Source of the DNA: Oscillospiraceae bacterium
Lineage (GTDB): Bacteria > Bacillota > Clostridia > Oscillospirales > Ruminococcaceae
DNA: 64,000 nucleotides
Direction of reading: 5' to 3'
Assembly: GCA_017847885.1 (NCBI GenBank)
Contig: JAGAUA010000003.1
Span: forward strand, 62,001 to 126,000
The notes beneath the pieces were generated by a model. It was not told the DNA's origin. It saw only the letters and a list, made by a program, of their open reading frames with translations, and did not search any database. Position numbers and translations under genes: made by a program. Below, in pieces: positions 17,974 through 27,122 of this stretch (positions within the stretch are counted from its first letter, which is position 1; each line of letters begins with the position of its first letter).

Positions 17974-20154
17974 ATGGATAAAAACATTGGCAGAAAGCTT
18001 GACGGCCGTTATGAAATTACCGAGCTTATCGGTATTGGCGGTATGGCAGATGTCTACAAAGCGACCGATATTCTGGAGGACAGGGTCGTTGCGGTCAAAA
18101 TTCTGAAAAATGAATTTGCCGACAACGAGGATTTTGTACGCCGCTTCAGAAACGAGTCAAAGGCAATAGCTGTTTTGTCTCACCCAAATATTGTAAAAAT
18201 ATTTGATGTTGGCTTTACCGACAAAATTCAGTTCATTGTTATGGAGTACATTGACGGAATTACTCTTAAAGAGTTTATGGAGCAGCAGGGTGTACTTAAA
18301 TGGAAGGACAGTATCCACTTTATTATTCAGATACTCCGCGCTTTGCAGCATGCTCACGACAGAGGTATCGTTCATCGTGACATAAAGCCTCAGAATATCA
18401 TGCTTTTCCCCGATGGCACTATCAAGGTCATGGATTTCGGTATCGCAAGATTTGCTCGCGAAGAGGGAAAAACTATTTCCGACAAGGCTATCGGAAGCGT
18501 TCATTACATCAGTCCTGAACAGGCAAGAGGCGATATTACCGATGAAAAGAGCGATATCTACTCTGTGGGTGTAATGCTCTATGAGATGCTTACAGGCGTC
18601 AAGCCTTTTGACGCGGATAATCCTGTTTCCGTGGCTCTTATGCATATGCAGAACGACGCTAAGCCGCTTCGTGCCATTAACGACTCCGTTCCCGAGGGAC
18701 TTGAAGAAATTGTAATTCGTGCAATGCAGAAAGAGCCTTCAAAGCGTTATCAGTCTGCTTCGGAAATGATTAAGGATATTGAGGAATTTAAGAAAAATCC
18801 GAGTATAGTATTTGAGTATAAATATTTATCGGAAAAAACTCAATATTTTAACGCAGGCGCGGTTTCAAGGGCTGCGGCTGAAGCTGAAAAATCCAAATCT
18901 GTGCCGTTGTCAAGGAATGAAAAGAATGGTGATGTGAAGAAGATGCGGACGAGAACAAAGACAAGAGATGACATTGACAATTACGACGATTATGATGATT
19001 ATGAGGAAGATGACAAGCCGTCAAAATCTTCTTACTTCGTGGTTGTTCTTACGGCAATTGCGGCAGGCGTTATCATCATTGTTGTTGCGTTTATTGCAAT
19101 CATGATCCTAACCAAAATAGGTGGTGATGAAACTCCTGAAATTGGAAAAATGCCTAAGCTTATAGGATTCAGTTATCAAGAAGTAAAATCCGTTTATGCA
19201 AGCTCATTTGATGTTGTTGCCGAAAAACAGGAATATTCCTCGGAATTCGGCGAGGGTGCAATTATTGAGCAGTCTCCGACAGAGGGCAAGGACTATTTGA
19301 TCGGAAAAACAACCGTTAAGGTCACAGTCAGCAAGGGTCCGAGAATGGTTACCGTTTCAAATGTATATGAGCTTGACTCCACTACGGCGTTAAGTATGCT
19401 CAAGGACAACGATGGATTTAATGTAATTATTACCAGCGTATTTGATGAGACCGTTCCAAAGGATCAGGTAATTATGACTGATCCTCCGAGAAACGAAAAA
19501 GTTCCATACGGCTCAACTGTACGTATGTATGTAAGCCGCGGCCCCGAGGAGCAGGAAATTCCCGTACCTGACTGCGTCGGAAGAACCTTTGAAGAAGCTG
19601 AACTGCTGCTTGACAACAAGTTTACAATTCAGACTATGACAGCTGATTCACTTGAACCGGAGGGTACGGTCATAAAGCAGAGTATCCCTGCGGTTACCGA
19701 GGACGGACAGCAGAATATAGTTAAGCTTAATTCCACAATTATCCTTACTATCAGTACCGGTGTAATGCCCGAAGCGGAAGCTGTAATTACATTCAGCGTC
19801 CCCAGCAACATTAAGGGCAAGGCAACGTTTAACTGCTATGTTAACGGTCAGATAATCGGCTCTACCAAAATTGACAACCTTGCATACGCTTCCACCGTTT
19901 CTGTTACGATAAAGGGAACCGAAATGCAGAAGGTCATTCTTGAGGCTGTAAACGAGGAAAATAAGGACAGCGCGACGATAGGTGAATACTCCGTTAACTT
20001 TGTGGAAAATACTGTTACGGAAGTAGACTTTGAAAAAGCAATTTTAAGAAATCTTTTCTCAAAAGATGAGCCTGAAATAACAAATGACAATCGAAACGAA
20101 ATAAGTATTGATGACGATGATGATGCTTTTTGGAATGAGGTATTTGGATATTAA
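17974..20154 (+). CDS. prkC: PASTA-domain serine/threonine protein kinase (PrkC/PknB type)
   Basis: The 726-residue protein has an N-terminal Hanks-type kinase: Gly-rich loop IGIGGMADVYKA, catalytic Lys in VAVKILK, HRDIKPQN loop and DFG. A juxtamembrane acidic/low-complexity stretch precedes a single transmembrane helix (about residues 352-385). About three extracellular PASTA repeats follow (to about 600), then a C-terminal beta-rich domain ending in an acidic tail. PASTA domains sense muropeptides or lipid II; in Bacillus PrkC triggers germination. Start ATG 17974 follows AGGAGTG. Stop overlaps rsgA by 1 nt. Confidence 0.95.
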   Translation: MDKNIGRKLDGRYEITELIGIGGMADVYKATDILEDRVVAVKILKNEFADNEDFVRRFRNESKAIAVLSHPNIVKIFDVGFTDKIQFIVMEYIDGITLKEFMEQQGVLKWKDSIHFIIQILRALQHAHDRGIVHRDIKPQNIMLFPDGTIKVMDFGIARFAREEGKTISDKAIGSVHYISPEQARGDITDEKSDIYSVGVMLYEMLTGVKPFDADNPVSVALMHMQNDAKPLRAINDSVPEGLEEIVIRAMQKEPSKRYQSASEMIKDIEEFKKNPSIVFEYKYLSEKTQYFNAGAVSRAAAEAEKSKSVPLSRNEKNGDVKKMRTRTKTRDDIDNYDDYDDYEEDDKPSKSSYFVVVLTAIAAGVIIIVVAFIAIMILTKIGGDETPEIGKMPKLIGFSYQEVKSVYASSFDVVAEKQEYSSEFGEGAIIEQSPTEGKDYLIGKTTVKVTVSKGPRMVTVSNVYELDSTTALSMLKDNDGFNVIITSVFDETVPKDQVIMTDPPRNEKVPYGSTVRMYVSRGPEEQEIPVPDCVGRTFEEAELLLDNKFTIQTMTADSLEPEGTVIKQSIPAVTEDGQQNIVKLNSTIILTISTGVMPEAEAVITFSVPSNIKGKATFNCYVNGQIIGSTKIDNLAYASTVSVTIKGTEMQKVILEAVNEENKDSATIGEYSVNFVENTVTEVDFEKAILRNLFSKDEPEITNDNRNEISIDDDDDAFWNEVFGY

Positions 20155-21062
20155 TGAACAGTACGGTTGAAGGCTTGCTTTTAAAATCAATTGGGGGTCT
20201 CTATTATACAGAGACCCCTTTGGGCATTTTTGAGTGCAAGGCAAGAGGAATTTTCAGAAAGCAGAATATATCGCCTTGTGCGGGGGACAAGGTAGTATTG
20301 TCCGATGTAAGCGGAAATACGGCAGTAATTGATAAAATTCTCCCCCGTAAAAACAGCATAATCAGACCGCCCCTCGCCAATTTGGATTACATCGTGTTCG
20401 TTATCTCCACCTGCGAGCCTGCGCCTAATCTTACGCTGTTGGACAAGTTCCTTGCCATTGCTGAATTTAAGGGCATAAAAAGCATAATTGCCGTGACAAA
20501 GCTCGATTTGCAGCGAAATCATTCACTTGTTGAAATATATAAAAAATCGGGAGCGGAATTTCTGGAAATTGACTATGACAATGCGGATTCTTACATGAAA
20601 TTGTATGATATAATTTGTGGGAAGGTGGTGGCCTTTACAGGCAATACGGGCGTTGGAAAGTCCACGCTTTTAAATCATATTGACAATAGTCTTGGTATTC
20701 AGACCGGTGAGATAAGCAAAAAGCTTGGAAGAGGACGGCATACGACCAGAAATGTTGAGCTTTACAAGCTTAAAAACGGCGCTTATATTGCCGATACGCC
20801 GGGATTTTCAACCTTTGAAACGCAGAAATACGATGTTATTCGTAAAAACGAATTGGCATCATGTTTTCCCGAATTTAAGGAATATACGGAAAAATGCAGG
20901 TTTCCCGACTGCGCTCATATAAAAGAAAAGGGCTGTGCTGTGCTTGAAGCCGTTGCAAACGGGGATATTCCCGTTTCGCGGCACAACAGCTACGTCGAAA
21001 TGTATGAGGAAGCAAAGCTTATTAAGGAATGGGAAGTAAAGGACAAAGGAGGGTCTGTATGA
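20154..21062 (+). CDS. rsgA: Ribosome small-subunit GTPase A
   Basis: The 302-residue circularly permuted GTPase has an N-terminal OB-fold, then G4 TKLD, G1 GNTGVGKST, G3 DTPG and a C-terminal zinc motif (Cys-x5-Cys-x-His-x6-Cys, seen in CRFPDCAHIKEKGC). It matures the 30S subunit. Start and stop each overlap the neighbours (TAATG, ATGA), so kinase-rsgA-thiN form a coupled unit. The rpe gene often found between rsgA and thiN is absent. Confidence 0.94.
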   Translation: MNSTVEGLLLKSIGGLYYTETPLGIFECKARGIFRKQNISPCAGDKVVLSDVSGNTAVIDKILPRKNSIIRPPLANLDYIVFVISTCEPAPNLTLLDKFLAIAEFKGIKSIIAVTKLDLQRNHSLVEIYKKSGAEFLEIDYDNADSYMKLYDIICGKVVAFTGNTGVGKSTLLNHIDNSLGIQTGEISKKLGRGRHTTRNVELYKLKNGAYIADTPGFSTFETQKYDVIRKNELASCFPEFKEYTEKCRFPDCAHIKEKGCAVLEAVANGDIPVSRHNSYVEMYEEAKLIKEWEVKDKGGSV

Positions 21063-21676
21063 GATCATGCTGGATATTCGGCGGTGCGCCTGTCAGTAAT
21101 GATTTTTCGGTAAACCCTCCCGATGATGCGTATATAATCGCTGCGGACAAGGGGTATCTCACTGTAAAGCAAATGGGCTTAACAGCTAATATTGCTTTGG
21201 GCGATTTCGACAGCATGAGCAGGGATATACCTCAAGACTGCGAAGTTATCTCTGTTAGTGCCGAAAAGGACGATACCGATACTATGCTTGCCGTAAAAAT
21301 AGCTTTGACAAAGGGATATACTGATATAACAATAGTTGGCGCACTTGGCGGCAGGCTTGACCACACCTTTGCAAACATTCAGACTCTTGCATATATAAGG
21401 GAACATGGGGGAGTCGGCAGGATAATTGGCGAGACCGATACCGTTGAGCTGCTGTCGAGGGGAAGCTATAACTATCCGCGCAAAGACGATATGTACCTGT
21501 CAATATTTGCATATACACCCTCTGCAACCGTAACAACAACCGGCACAAAGTATGATATTACCGAATACAAATTAAGCAACGCATTTCCGCTTGGGGTAAG
21601 CAATGAAATTATTGAGCAGGAATGTAATTTAAACGTTGAGGACGGGCGAATAATTGTAATTTTTTCTAAAAAATAG
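21059..21676 (+). CDS. thiN: Thiamine diphosphokinase
   Basis: The 205-residue enzyme converts thiamine to thiamine diphosphate. It has the N-terminal nucleotide-binding segment ADKGYLTVKQMGL, GDFDSM, the DDTDTMLAVKIAL motif and GALGGRLDHTFANIQ, all diagnostic. The C-terminal beta domain includes VSNEIIEQE. ATG 21059 overlaps the rsgA stop and has AAAGGAGGG upstream. Confidence 0.93.
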   Translation: MRSCWIFGGAPVSNDFSVNPPDDAYIIAADKGYLTVKQMGLTANIALGDFDSMSRDIPQDCEVISVSAEKDDTDTMLAVKIALTKGYTDITIVGALGGRLDHTFANIQTLAYIREHGGVGRIIGETDTVELLSRGSYNYPRKDDMYLSIFAYTPSATVTTTGTKYDITEYKLSNAFPLGVSNEIIEQECNLNVEDGRIIVIFSKK

Positions 21677-21734
21677 CACCATTTTTAATTTTTGGAATAA
21701 TATATAGTAATTTCAAATACGGAGGTTATTATAT

Positions 21735-21827
21735 ATGAAAATTGTAGTTATCAAAAGTCCAAAGCTGCTTTCAAGCTTCTTCAGAATGGTATTCAGGATA
21801 AAAAAAGAACCCGAGGATATATTTTGA
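21735..21827 (+). CDS. spoVM: Stage V sporulation protein SpoVM
   Basis: This 30-residue reading frame begins MKIVVIKSPKLLSSFFRMVF. It matches SpoVM (26 residues in B. subtilis) in length, in its amphipathic basic/hydrophobic pattern, and in the family's key Pro9-Lys10. SpoVM recognises the convex forespore membrane and anchors the SpoIVA coat base. Context supports the call: in Bacillus spoVM also follows rsgA-(rpe)-thiN. GGAGG at 21721-21725 is correctly spaced. A short stem (CCCGAGG/CCTCGGG, 21810-21835) straddles the stop. The acidic-looking C-terminal tail (KKEPEDIF) is longer than in Bacillus. Confidence 0.85.
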   Translation: MKIVVIKSPKLLSSFFRMVFRIKKEPEDIF

Positions 21828-21850
21828 GCCTCGGGTGTATACTGCCCTCT

Positions 21851-21998
21851 ATTGCAAACAACACAGTTGTTTGCAATGCCGCCAAAGGCTAATGCAAAGC
21901 CTACGGCTTTGCAAGGGCTGTATGAACGGCGGCTCCGGCGGCGCAGCCGTCGCCCGGCAATAAATTGCCAGGCATTGCAAAATTGTTAATTTTGCAAT
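21851..21998. repeat. Tandem hairpin array A (triloop palindromes)
   Basis: A non-coding stretch holds consecutive inverted repeats. There is 12 bp with an ACA loop (21851-21877), 9 bp with a TAC loop (21893-21913), a GC-rich imperfect stem (about 21927-21955), a short GGCAAT/ATTGCC stem (21956-21969) and 11 bp with a GTT loop (21974-21998). Stem sequences differ but the best three share exactly 3-nt loops. The architecture recurs at 55182-55303. It does not look like a single terminator because T-runs are absent. Function is unknown. Confidence 0.7.
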
Positions 21999-22006
21999 GG
22001 AGCCTA

Positions 22007-22051
22007 GTATAAAAAAAGCAATGCTGCAAAACGGCATTGCTTTTTTTATAC
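22007..22051. terminator. Bidirectional terminator between spoVM and mcrC
   Basis: A perfect 18-bp stem (starting GTATAAAAAAAGCAATGC at 22007) with a 9-nt loop and A7/T7 tracts on both sides serves the convergent plus-strand housekeeping operon and the minus-strand McrBC-like genes. The mcrC stop codon lies inside the right arm. Confidence 0.92.
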
Positions 22052-23254
22052 GAAAAATGTTTCGGTAAGTACGGATACGCTCATGTCAATATCGTTAAGG
22101 TCAATAAGATACATGGTTTTTCCGATGCCGCTGAAGGTCGTGTTCAGAACCTCTGTAACCGGGAAAATAAGAACAGTGTTTTCACGTTCGGGACCGTTAT
22201 AATCCTTAAAATTTTTGAACTTAAATCTGACATTTATCGTGTTTCCATTTACTCTGTTTTTAATGTAAAAGTCAGAGATAGGCTTCATTTCCTTGTCCAT
22301 ACCCGTGTTGCTGACGGAATTGCTGATTTTTTCGGGAGTCATGAAATAATAGTTTGTGCGGTCTATCTGTTTTCTCAAGCTGGAAGCAATACACGCGCTG
22401 AAAAGCTTATCCATGTGGAACAGCATTGCATATTTGACCTTTCCGCCTGTAAAAAATGTGGTATTATTGTTAAGCAGAAACAATCTGCTCCATTTCATCG
22501 CATTGAAATACTTTCTCATGCTTCTGTCTTCAACGCTTAGTTTAAAATCCTGCTTTAAATTTTTGGAAGCCTCAACCTCATCGAGGGACATAAGGAGCAT
22601 ACGTATTTTTTTCTTGTTCAAGCCGTTTGAGGAAAGTTTGTCAATAACTTCCAGAGTTTTTTTCAGAATACGGTTTTCTGCACGGTTGGTACTGAAAACG
22701 TCATATTCAACAAAAAATTTCTCCTTATGCGCATAATTTTTCTTTGCGTGTTCCGAATAAATGGTTTTGCCCTTGACAAACATTTCATTGCCGCGATAGG
22801 GAACATAGGTCTGCTTCAAACCGTTGCGCACAACATTTAAAACCTCGTCGGTAAACATTCTTACGCTGATTTCAAAAATATTAAGCTGTTCTTTTTTAAA
22901 GTACAGCTCGTCTACGTTTCGCACGGGAATTTCTCGTATTGAATCCAGCATACGCAGCAGAAGATTTTTTGAAACGATAATATTTTTTTCAAAATCGCTG
23001 CATATCTGGGGCAAAATCTCAATTTGAGTGCCGTCCTTGAGCATGATTATCCCCACATATCTTGTAGGTCTCAGCGCCTCTCTGCCATCGTCAAGGACGA
23101 TTTTCTGCATTATGGAATATTTTCGGCTTGCGGCAAAGTCGTCCAAACGCTGAAAATTATGCTCGGACAAAACGATAATATGCTCTTCATTTTCAGAACC
23201 GTTTTTAACAAAGCAATCTGCTTCCGTTACAACATAACGTTTAAGTTTTTTCAT
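22046..23254 (-). CDS. McrC-like protein with degenerate nuclease motif
   Basis: The 402-residue protein matches the McrC family over its N-terminal and middle parts (FVKGKTIYSEHAKKNYAHKEKFF and VEYDVFSTNRAENRILK segments, about residues 160-200). McrC normally supplies the PD-(D/E)xK endonuclease to McrB. Here the region equivalent to the nuclease (about 322-350) reads Lys-Pro-Ile-Ser-Asp-Phe, then Val-Arg-Phe-Lys-Phe-Lys: an Arg stands where the second catalytic acid of the D-x-K pair is expected, and the usual Gln/Tyr helix afterwards is missing. The nuclease may therefore be inactive. It lies 10 nt after the McrB-like gene. Confidence 0.75.
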   Translation of the reverse strand: MKKLKRYVVTEADCFVKNGSENEEHIIVLSEHNFQRLDDFAASRKYSIMQKIVLDDGREALRPTRYVGIIMLKDGTQIEILPQICSDFEKNIIVSKNLLLRMLDSIREIPVRNVDELYFKKEQLNIFEISVRMFTDEVLNVVRNGLKQTYVPYRGNEMFVKGKTIYSEHAKKNYAHKEKFFVEYDVFSTNRAENRILKKTLEVIDKLSSNGLNKKKIRMLLMSLDEVEASKNLKQDFKLSVEDRSMRKYFNAMKWSRLFLLNNNTTFFTGGKVKYAMLFHMDKLFSACIASSLRKQIDRTNYYFMTPEKISNSVSNTGMDKEMKPISDFYIKNRVNGNTINVRFKFKNFKDYNGPERENTVLIFPVTEVLNTTFSGIGKTMYLIDLNDIDMSVSVLTETFFV

Positions 23255-23264
23255 ACTGACACCG

Positions 23265-24272
23265 TTAAATCTTCAAATAAGCATTTATATTGGCAAATGC
23301 CGCATTATTGATCGTGTAAACCTCATCGTTTTCAAGATAAAGCTCTGCATTTGAGCCGAAAATCTGGGCGTAATCGACTGCAGTTGCACGAACAAACTGT
23401 TCGTTCTCCTCCTTGTTTGCGTCTCCAAGAACAAGACGGATCTTCTCGTAATCGTCATAGAAATATTCCTGGAGCAGGGGAACGATCGAGTTCTTAAATA
23501 TATGCGCAAGAACCGCAAGAGTAGGTCTCTGGCGAAGCTGCATGAAGTAAGCATGTCCTATCATATGGTCGCGGTCGCAAAGTATTTCTATGCGCTTATT
23601 GATTTTCGTCATAATTTGCTTAACATTCACGCCCTCGACAATAACTCCGTCAAGCAAATCGGGATTTGGCATCATTTCAATAAAGTCAAAACGACGTCTT
23701 AACGCCGAGTCAAGCATAGCGATAGAACGGTCGGCAGTATTCATCGTGCCGATTATGTACACGTTTTCAGGAACGCCAAAGGCTTCCTGCGAATAAGCCA
23801 ACTTAACCGTTGCTGCCTCCGGCTGTCCGATACGCTTTGAAGGCTCGATAAGGGTGATCATTTCACCGAAGATTTTGGAAACATTGCCTCGGTTGATCTC
23901 GTCAATGATAAAAACGTATTTTTCCCCGGGGTTTTTGGCTGCTTCTTCGCAAAATCTGCGGAATACGCCCTGGTCAACACGGTATACCATTTCTTCCTTA
24001 CGTGAACGCTCGCCGCGCTCATTCATAACCTGAATAAACACAGGCTTGATACCCTCTACAAATTCCTCGTAGCCGAATGACTGGTGGAATGTTGTGAACT
24101 CGATCTGACCGTAAAGCGTTTTAAGAGCATGATATTTTTCCAAAAGCTCGTTATAGTCGTCTTTCATTACCTCACGAACGGGACGTCCGTAAATAATAGA
24201 AATAGCATACGCAACGGTGTTATAGGTTTTACCTGTTCCGGGAGGGCCATATAAAATAATATTTGCACCCAT
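23265..24272 (-). CDS. McrB-like AAA+ GTPase without N-terminal DNA-binding domain
   Basis: The 335-residue protein is essentially the McrB motor alone: Walker A GPPGTGKT at residues about 9-16, the McrB-specific Walker B/signature FIIDEINRGNVSKIFGEMITLIE (about 122-144) and sensor region GTMNTADRSIAMLDSALRRRFDF. McrB proteins usually carry an N-terminal domain that reads modified DNA; none is encoded here and the upstream 230 nt have no open frame. Two ATGs (24278, 24272) are possible; the second has better spacing from GGAG. It forms a two-gene operon with the McrC-like gene. Confidence 0.85.
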   Translation of the reverse strand: MGANIILYGPPGTGKTYNTVAYAISIIYGRPVREVMKDDYNELLEKYHALKTLYGQIEFTTFHQSFGYEEFVEGIKPVFIQVMNERGERSRKEEMVYRVDQGVFRRFCEEAAKNPGEKYVFIIDEINRGNVSKIFGEMITLIEPSKRIGQPEAATVKLAYSQEAFGVPENVYIIGTMNTADRSIAMLDSALRRRFDFIEMMPNPDLLDGVIVEGVNVKQIMTKINKRIEILCDRDHMIGHAYFMQLRQRPTLAVLAHIFKNSIVPLLQEYFYDDYEKIRLVLGDANKEENEQFVRATAVDYAQIFGSNAELYLENDEVYTINNAAFANINAYLKI

Positions 24273-24278
24273 GATCAT

Positions 24279-24461
24279 TCACTCCAAAGAAAATATTTTT
24301 AACGACGAATAAAGCGTCATAAAATACAAATTAACAAACACATACTATTATTATATTTTAATATATTTTTATCATAATTTCAATAGTTATTGTACTTTTT
24401 TTAATCATTTCTCAAATTCTTATAAATTCGCAGGTCATTAACTGTTGTTTTATACAAAAAT
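24279..24461. other. AT-rich intergenic stretch upstream of mcrB
   Basis: The sequence is strongly AT-rich and holds no coding frame. It presumably carries the mcrB promoter (minus strand), but no clear -35/-10 pair was singled out. Confidence 0.5.
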
Positions 24462-24495
24462 AATGCCGAAAACAATTTGAAATTGTTCGGCATTA
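24462..24495 (-). terminator. Terminator after ispE
   Basis: Inverted repeat AATGCCGAA...TTCGGCATT with an extended imperfect inner stem (AACAATTT/AAATTGTT) is followed on the minus strand by a T-run. It ends the lrp-aminotransferase-ispE operon. Confidence 0.8.
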
Positions 24496-24510
24496 CAACA
24501 AATTAGAGTC

Positions 24511-25374
24511 TCACATGAAAAGCGTTCCACACGAAACAGGAGTACAGACAGCAGAAAAATACCCGTTTTTTTGCAGATCATTACAGCAATCCCGAGCAGA
24601 CGTCATATCCTCAAAAAGTCCGAATACTGCCGAGCCGCTTCCGCTCATTGCTGAATACACCGCGCCGTCATTTAGGCAGATTTTTTTAATTTGTTCAACA
24701 TCGCTGCATTCGGCAGCTTCCTCAAATATATTTTTGCCTATTTCAGATATTGATTTGAGCGTTCCGTCAAACGCCGCGCCGAAGCTTGCGGTATTGTAAA
24801 GTTCAAGCTTGTCTATCCTGCCAAAAGCTTCCTTTGTGGATATTCCTGCCGTGCCTTTGCCAATGACGATAAAGCAATTTTGAAGCTCGGGAACATCGGA
24901 AATAACCTCTCCGATACCTTCGCAAAGCTTTGTTCCGCCCACGATACAAAATGGCACGTCCGCTCCTGCTTTAACGCCTATACCGCAAAGCCTGTTTTCA
25001 TCAAGACCTGCGCCGTACAGACGATTTATCCCACAAAGCACCGCAGCGCCGTCCGCACTGCCGCCTCCGAGACCTGCCTCGCAGGGAATATGCTTTTCAA
25101 TGCTGATATGAAGCCCGTTGCAGCGTATTCCCGTTTCGTCAAAAAAAAGCATGGCAGCCTTATAAGCAATATTTTTTTCATTGCACGGGATACCCGGCAT
25201 ACTGCAATCAACCGTGATTTTGTTGTCCGAGTTAAGGGTAAGCGTGACAATATCCGCAAGAGAAATGCTCTGCATAATGGTATTTAGTGTGTGATACCCA
25301 TCGCCGCGCCTGCCCGTAACATCAAGAGTAAGGTTTATTTTGGCATATGCCGAAACTGTAATACTTTTTTCCAT
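24511..25374 (-). CDS. ispE: 4-diphosphocytidyl-2-C-methyl-D-erythritol kinase
   Basis: The 287-residue GHMP kinase of the MEP isoprenoid pathway has the substrate motif AYAKINLTLDVTGRRGDGYH, the ATP-binding GLGGGSADGAA (seen as AGLGGGSADGAAVL) and MSGSGSAVFGLF. It phosphorylates the 2-hydroxyl of CDP-methylerythritol. Its ATG overlaps the aminotransferase stop by 1 nt, suggesting coupling. Confidence 0.94.
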   Translation of the reverse strand: MEKSITVSAYAKINLTLDVTGRRGDGYHTLNTIMQSISLADIVTLTLNSDNKITVDCSMPGIPCNEKNIAYKAAMLFFDETGIRCNGLHISIEKHIPCEAGLGGGSADGAAVLCGINRLYGAGLDENRLCGIGVKAGADVPFCIVGGTKLCEGIGEVISDVPELQNCFIVIGKGTAGISTKEAFGRIDKLELYNTASFGAAFDGTLKSISEIGKNIFEEAAECSDVEQIKKICLNDGAVYSAMSGSGSAVFGLFEDMTSARDCCNDLQKNGYFSAVCTPVSCGTLFM

Positions 25375-26546
25375 TATTTCTTTAATTCGTCCAAAAATTC
25401 AGAAATACGTTTAACCGCTTCCATAAGGTGTTTCAGCGAATATGCGTAGGAAATTCTGATAAATCCCTCTCCGCATTCACCGAAAGCGTCGCCCGGAACA
25501 ACCGCAACGTTATGCTTAAACAGCAGCTCCTCGCAGAACTTCTGGCTGCTCATTCCCGTTGATTTTATGCAGGGAAATACGTAGAATGCGCCCTTCGGCT
25601 CAAAGCAGGTAAGTCCGATCTCGTTAAGAGCGTTTACAAGCCAGCGGCGACGCAAATCGTATTCGCTGACCATCTTTTTTACCTCTTCCTCACAGGACTC
25701 AAGAGCGTCTATTGCTGCATATTGCGAAACGGTAGGGGAACTCATAATTGCATATTGGTGTATCTTCAACATTTGTTTGATAACAGGTTCGGGACCTGCA
25801 ATATATCCAAGTCTCCAGCCTGTCATGGCAAATGCCTTTGAAAAGCCGTTTACGACCAAAGTGCGCTCCTTCATTCCGTCAAGCTCGGCAATTGAAACGT
25901 GCTTCCGACCATATGTAAGCTCCGAATAGATCTCATCGGACAGCACCATTATATTTGTATCCCGAAGGACCTCGGCAATAGGCTCAAGCTCTTCCCGAGT
26001 CATTATTGCGCCTGTGGGGTTATTGGGAAAGGGAAGTATCAGCAGCTTGGTTTTATCCGTGATTTTTTCTTTCAAAGCCTTTGCTGTAAGCTTGAAATTG
26101 TCCTCCGCCTTAGTTTCAATTGTTACGGGTACGCCGCTTGTCAGTGTAACGATAGGAGCATAGCATACAAAGCATGGCTCAACAATAAGTACCTCGTCGC
26201 CGGGGTTTACCAGCGACCTTATGCCAAGGTCGATAGCCTCCGAGCCTCCCACCGTAACGATAACCTCGTTAGCAGGGTCATACTCAAGGTCATTTTTCCT
26301 TTTAAGGTATTTGCATATCGAACGCCTCAGCTCGATAAGACCGGAGTTTGCGGTATAAACAGTTCTTCCTTTTTCAAGAGTGGTAATAGCGCTGCGTCTA
26401 ATAGCCCAAGGCGTAGCAAAATCAGGCTCACCCACGCCAAGGGATATTACCCCCTCTTTCGTAGCAGCTATATCAAAAAACTTCCTTATTCCCGAAGGCT
26501 TCAAGCTGCTGCATCTTTCGGAAATAATATTATCATAGTCCATCAT
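25374..26546 (-). CDS. PLP-dependent class I/II aminotransferase (PatA/AspC-like)
   Basis: The 390-residue fold-type-I aminotransferase has the N-terminal SLGVGEPDFATP, GGSEAIDLGIRSL, FPNNPTGAIM, the NGFSKAFAMTGWRLGY active site (Lys binds PLP) and the C-terminal FIRISYA Arg. Closest recognisable type is the PatA / aspartate-like branch; substrate cannot be set from sequence. It is coupled to lrp upstream (ATGA overlap) and ispE downstream. The Lrp neighbour suggests amino-acid-responsive control. Confidence 0.9.
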   Translation of the reverse strand: MMDYDNIISERCSSLKPSGIRKFFDIAATKEGVISLGVGEPDFATPWAIRRSAITTLEKGRTVYTANSGLIELRRSICKYLKRKNDLEYDPANEVIVTVGGSEAIDLGIRSLVNPGDEVLIVEPCFVCYAPIVTLTSGVPVTIETKAEDNFKLTAKALKEKITDKTKLLILPFPNNPTGAIMTREELEPIAEVLRDTNIMVLSDEIYSELTYGRKHVSIAELDGMKERTLVVNGFSKAFAMTGWRLGYIAGPEPVIKQMLKIHQYAIMSSPTVSQYAAIDALESCEEEVKKMVSEYDLRRRWLVNALNEIGLTCFEPKGAFYVFPCIKSTGMSSQKFCEELLFKHNVAVVPGDAFGECGEGFIRISYAYSLKHLMEAVKRISEFLDELKK

Positions 26547-27022
26547 GGAGAAACAAAGCTCCTTTCATCTGTTGCCTCATCATCAATATAAATGCCTTTT
26601 TCCTTGTATCTTTTGAGTATAAAGTGAGTTGCTGTTGAAAGTACGCCGTCAATCGTAGACAGGCGCTGTGCAACAAAAAGTGCAATTTTCTTATAGTTGG
26701 TTCCGCTTATAGTAACAGCAAGATCAAATGCACCCGACATAAGCGTAAGGCTTTCAACCTCGTCATAAGCCATAATTGTTTTGGCAATATCGTCAAATCC
26801 GCAGTCTGCCTTAGGTGTGACCTTTACCTCTATAAATGCCGTTACATCATCGTTATCGGCGGCGTTGTCATTTATAATGGCGGAATATCCCTTGATAATT
26901 CCGTCTTGCTCATATTTTTTTATACGAGCTTCAACTTCGGTCTCATTCATACCTGTCATGGCGGCAAGCTCTTTATTGGAGAGTCTGGCGTTTCGTTTGA
27001 GAAGCTTTACAAGTGTATCCAT
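26543..27022 (-). CDS. Lrp/AsnC family transcriptional regulator
   Basis: The 159-residue protein has an N-terminal HTH (LLKRNARLSNKELAAMTGMNETEVEARIKKYEQDGIIKGYSAIIN) and a C-terminal RAM domain (about residues 68-145) that binds amino acids and drives oligomerisation. It heads the operon with the aminotransferase and probably regulates it. The ATG at 27022 follows GGAGGA. Confidence 0.92.
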   Translation of the reverse strand: MDTLVKLLKRNARLSNKELAAMTGMNETEVEARIKKYEQDGIIKGYSAIINDNAADNDDVTAFIEVKVTPKADCGFDDIAKTIMAYDEVESLTLMSGAFDLAVTISGTNYKKIALFVAQRLSTIDGVLSTATHFILKRYKEKGIYIDDEATDERSFVSP

Positions 27023-27122
27023 AGCAAATCCTCCTGAGTTTATAATGGCACATTATTAAGGTAATATGCACAAAAATCAACTTTTACTATATATAAAATA
27101 CATAAAAAAGAAGTTGTGCAAT

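Noticed and set aside
22037..22736. Plus-strand frames opposite mcrC
   Set aside because: They are shadows of the McrC-like coding sequence and begin inside the bidirectional terminator.
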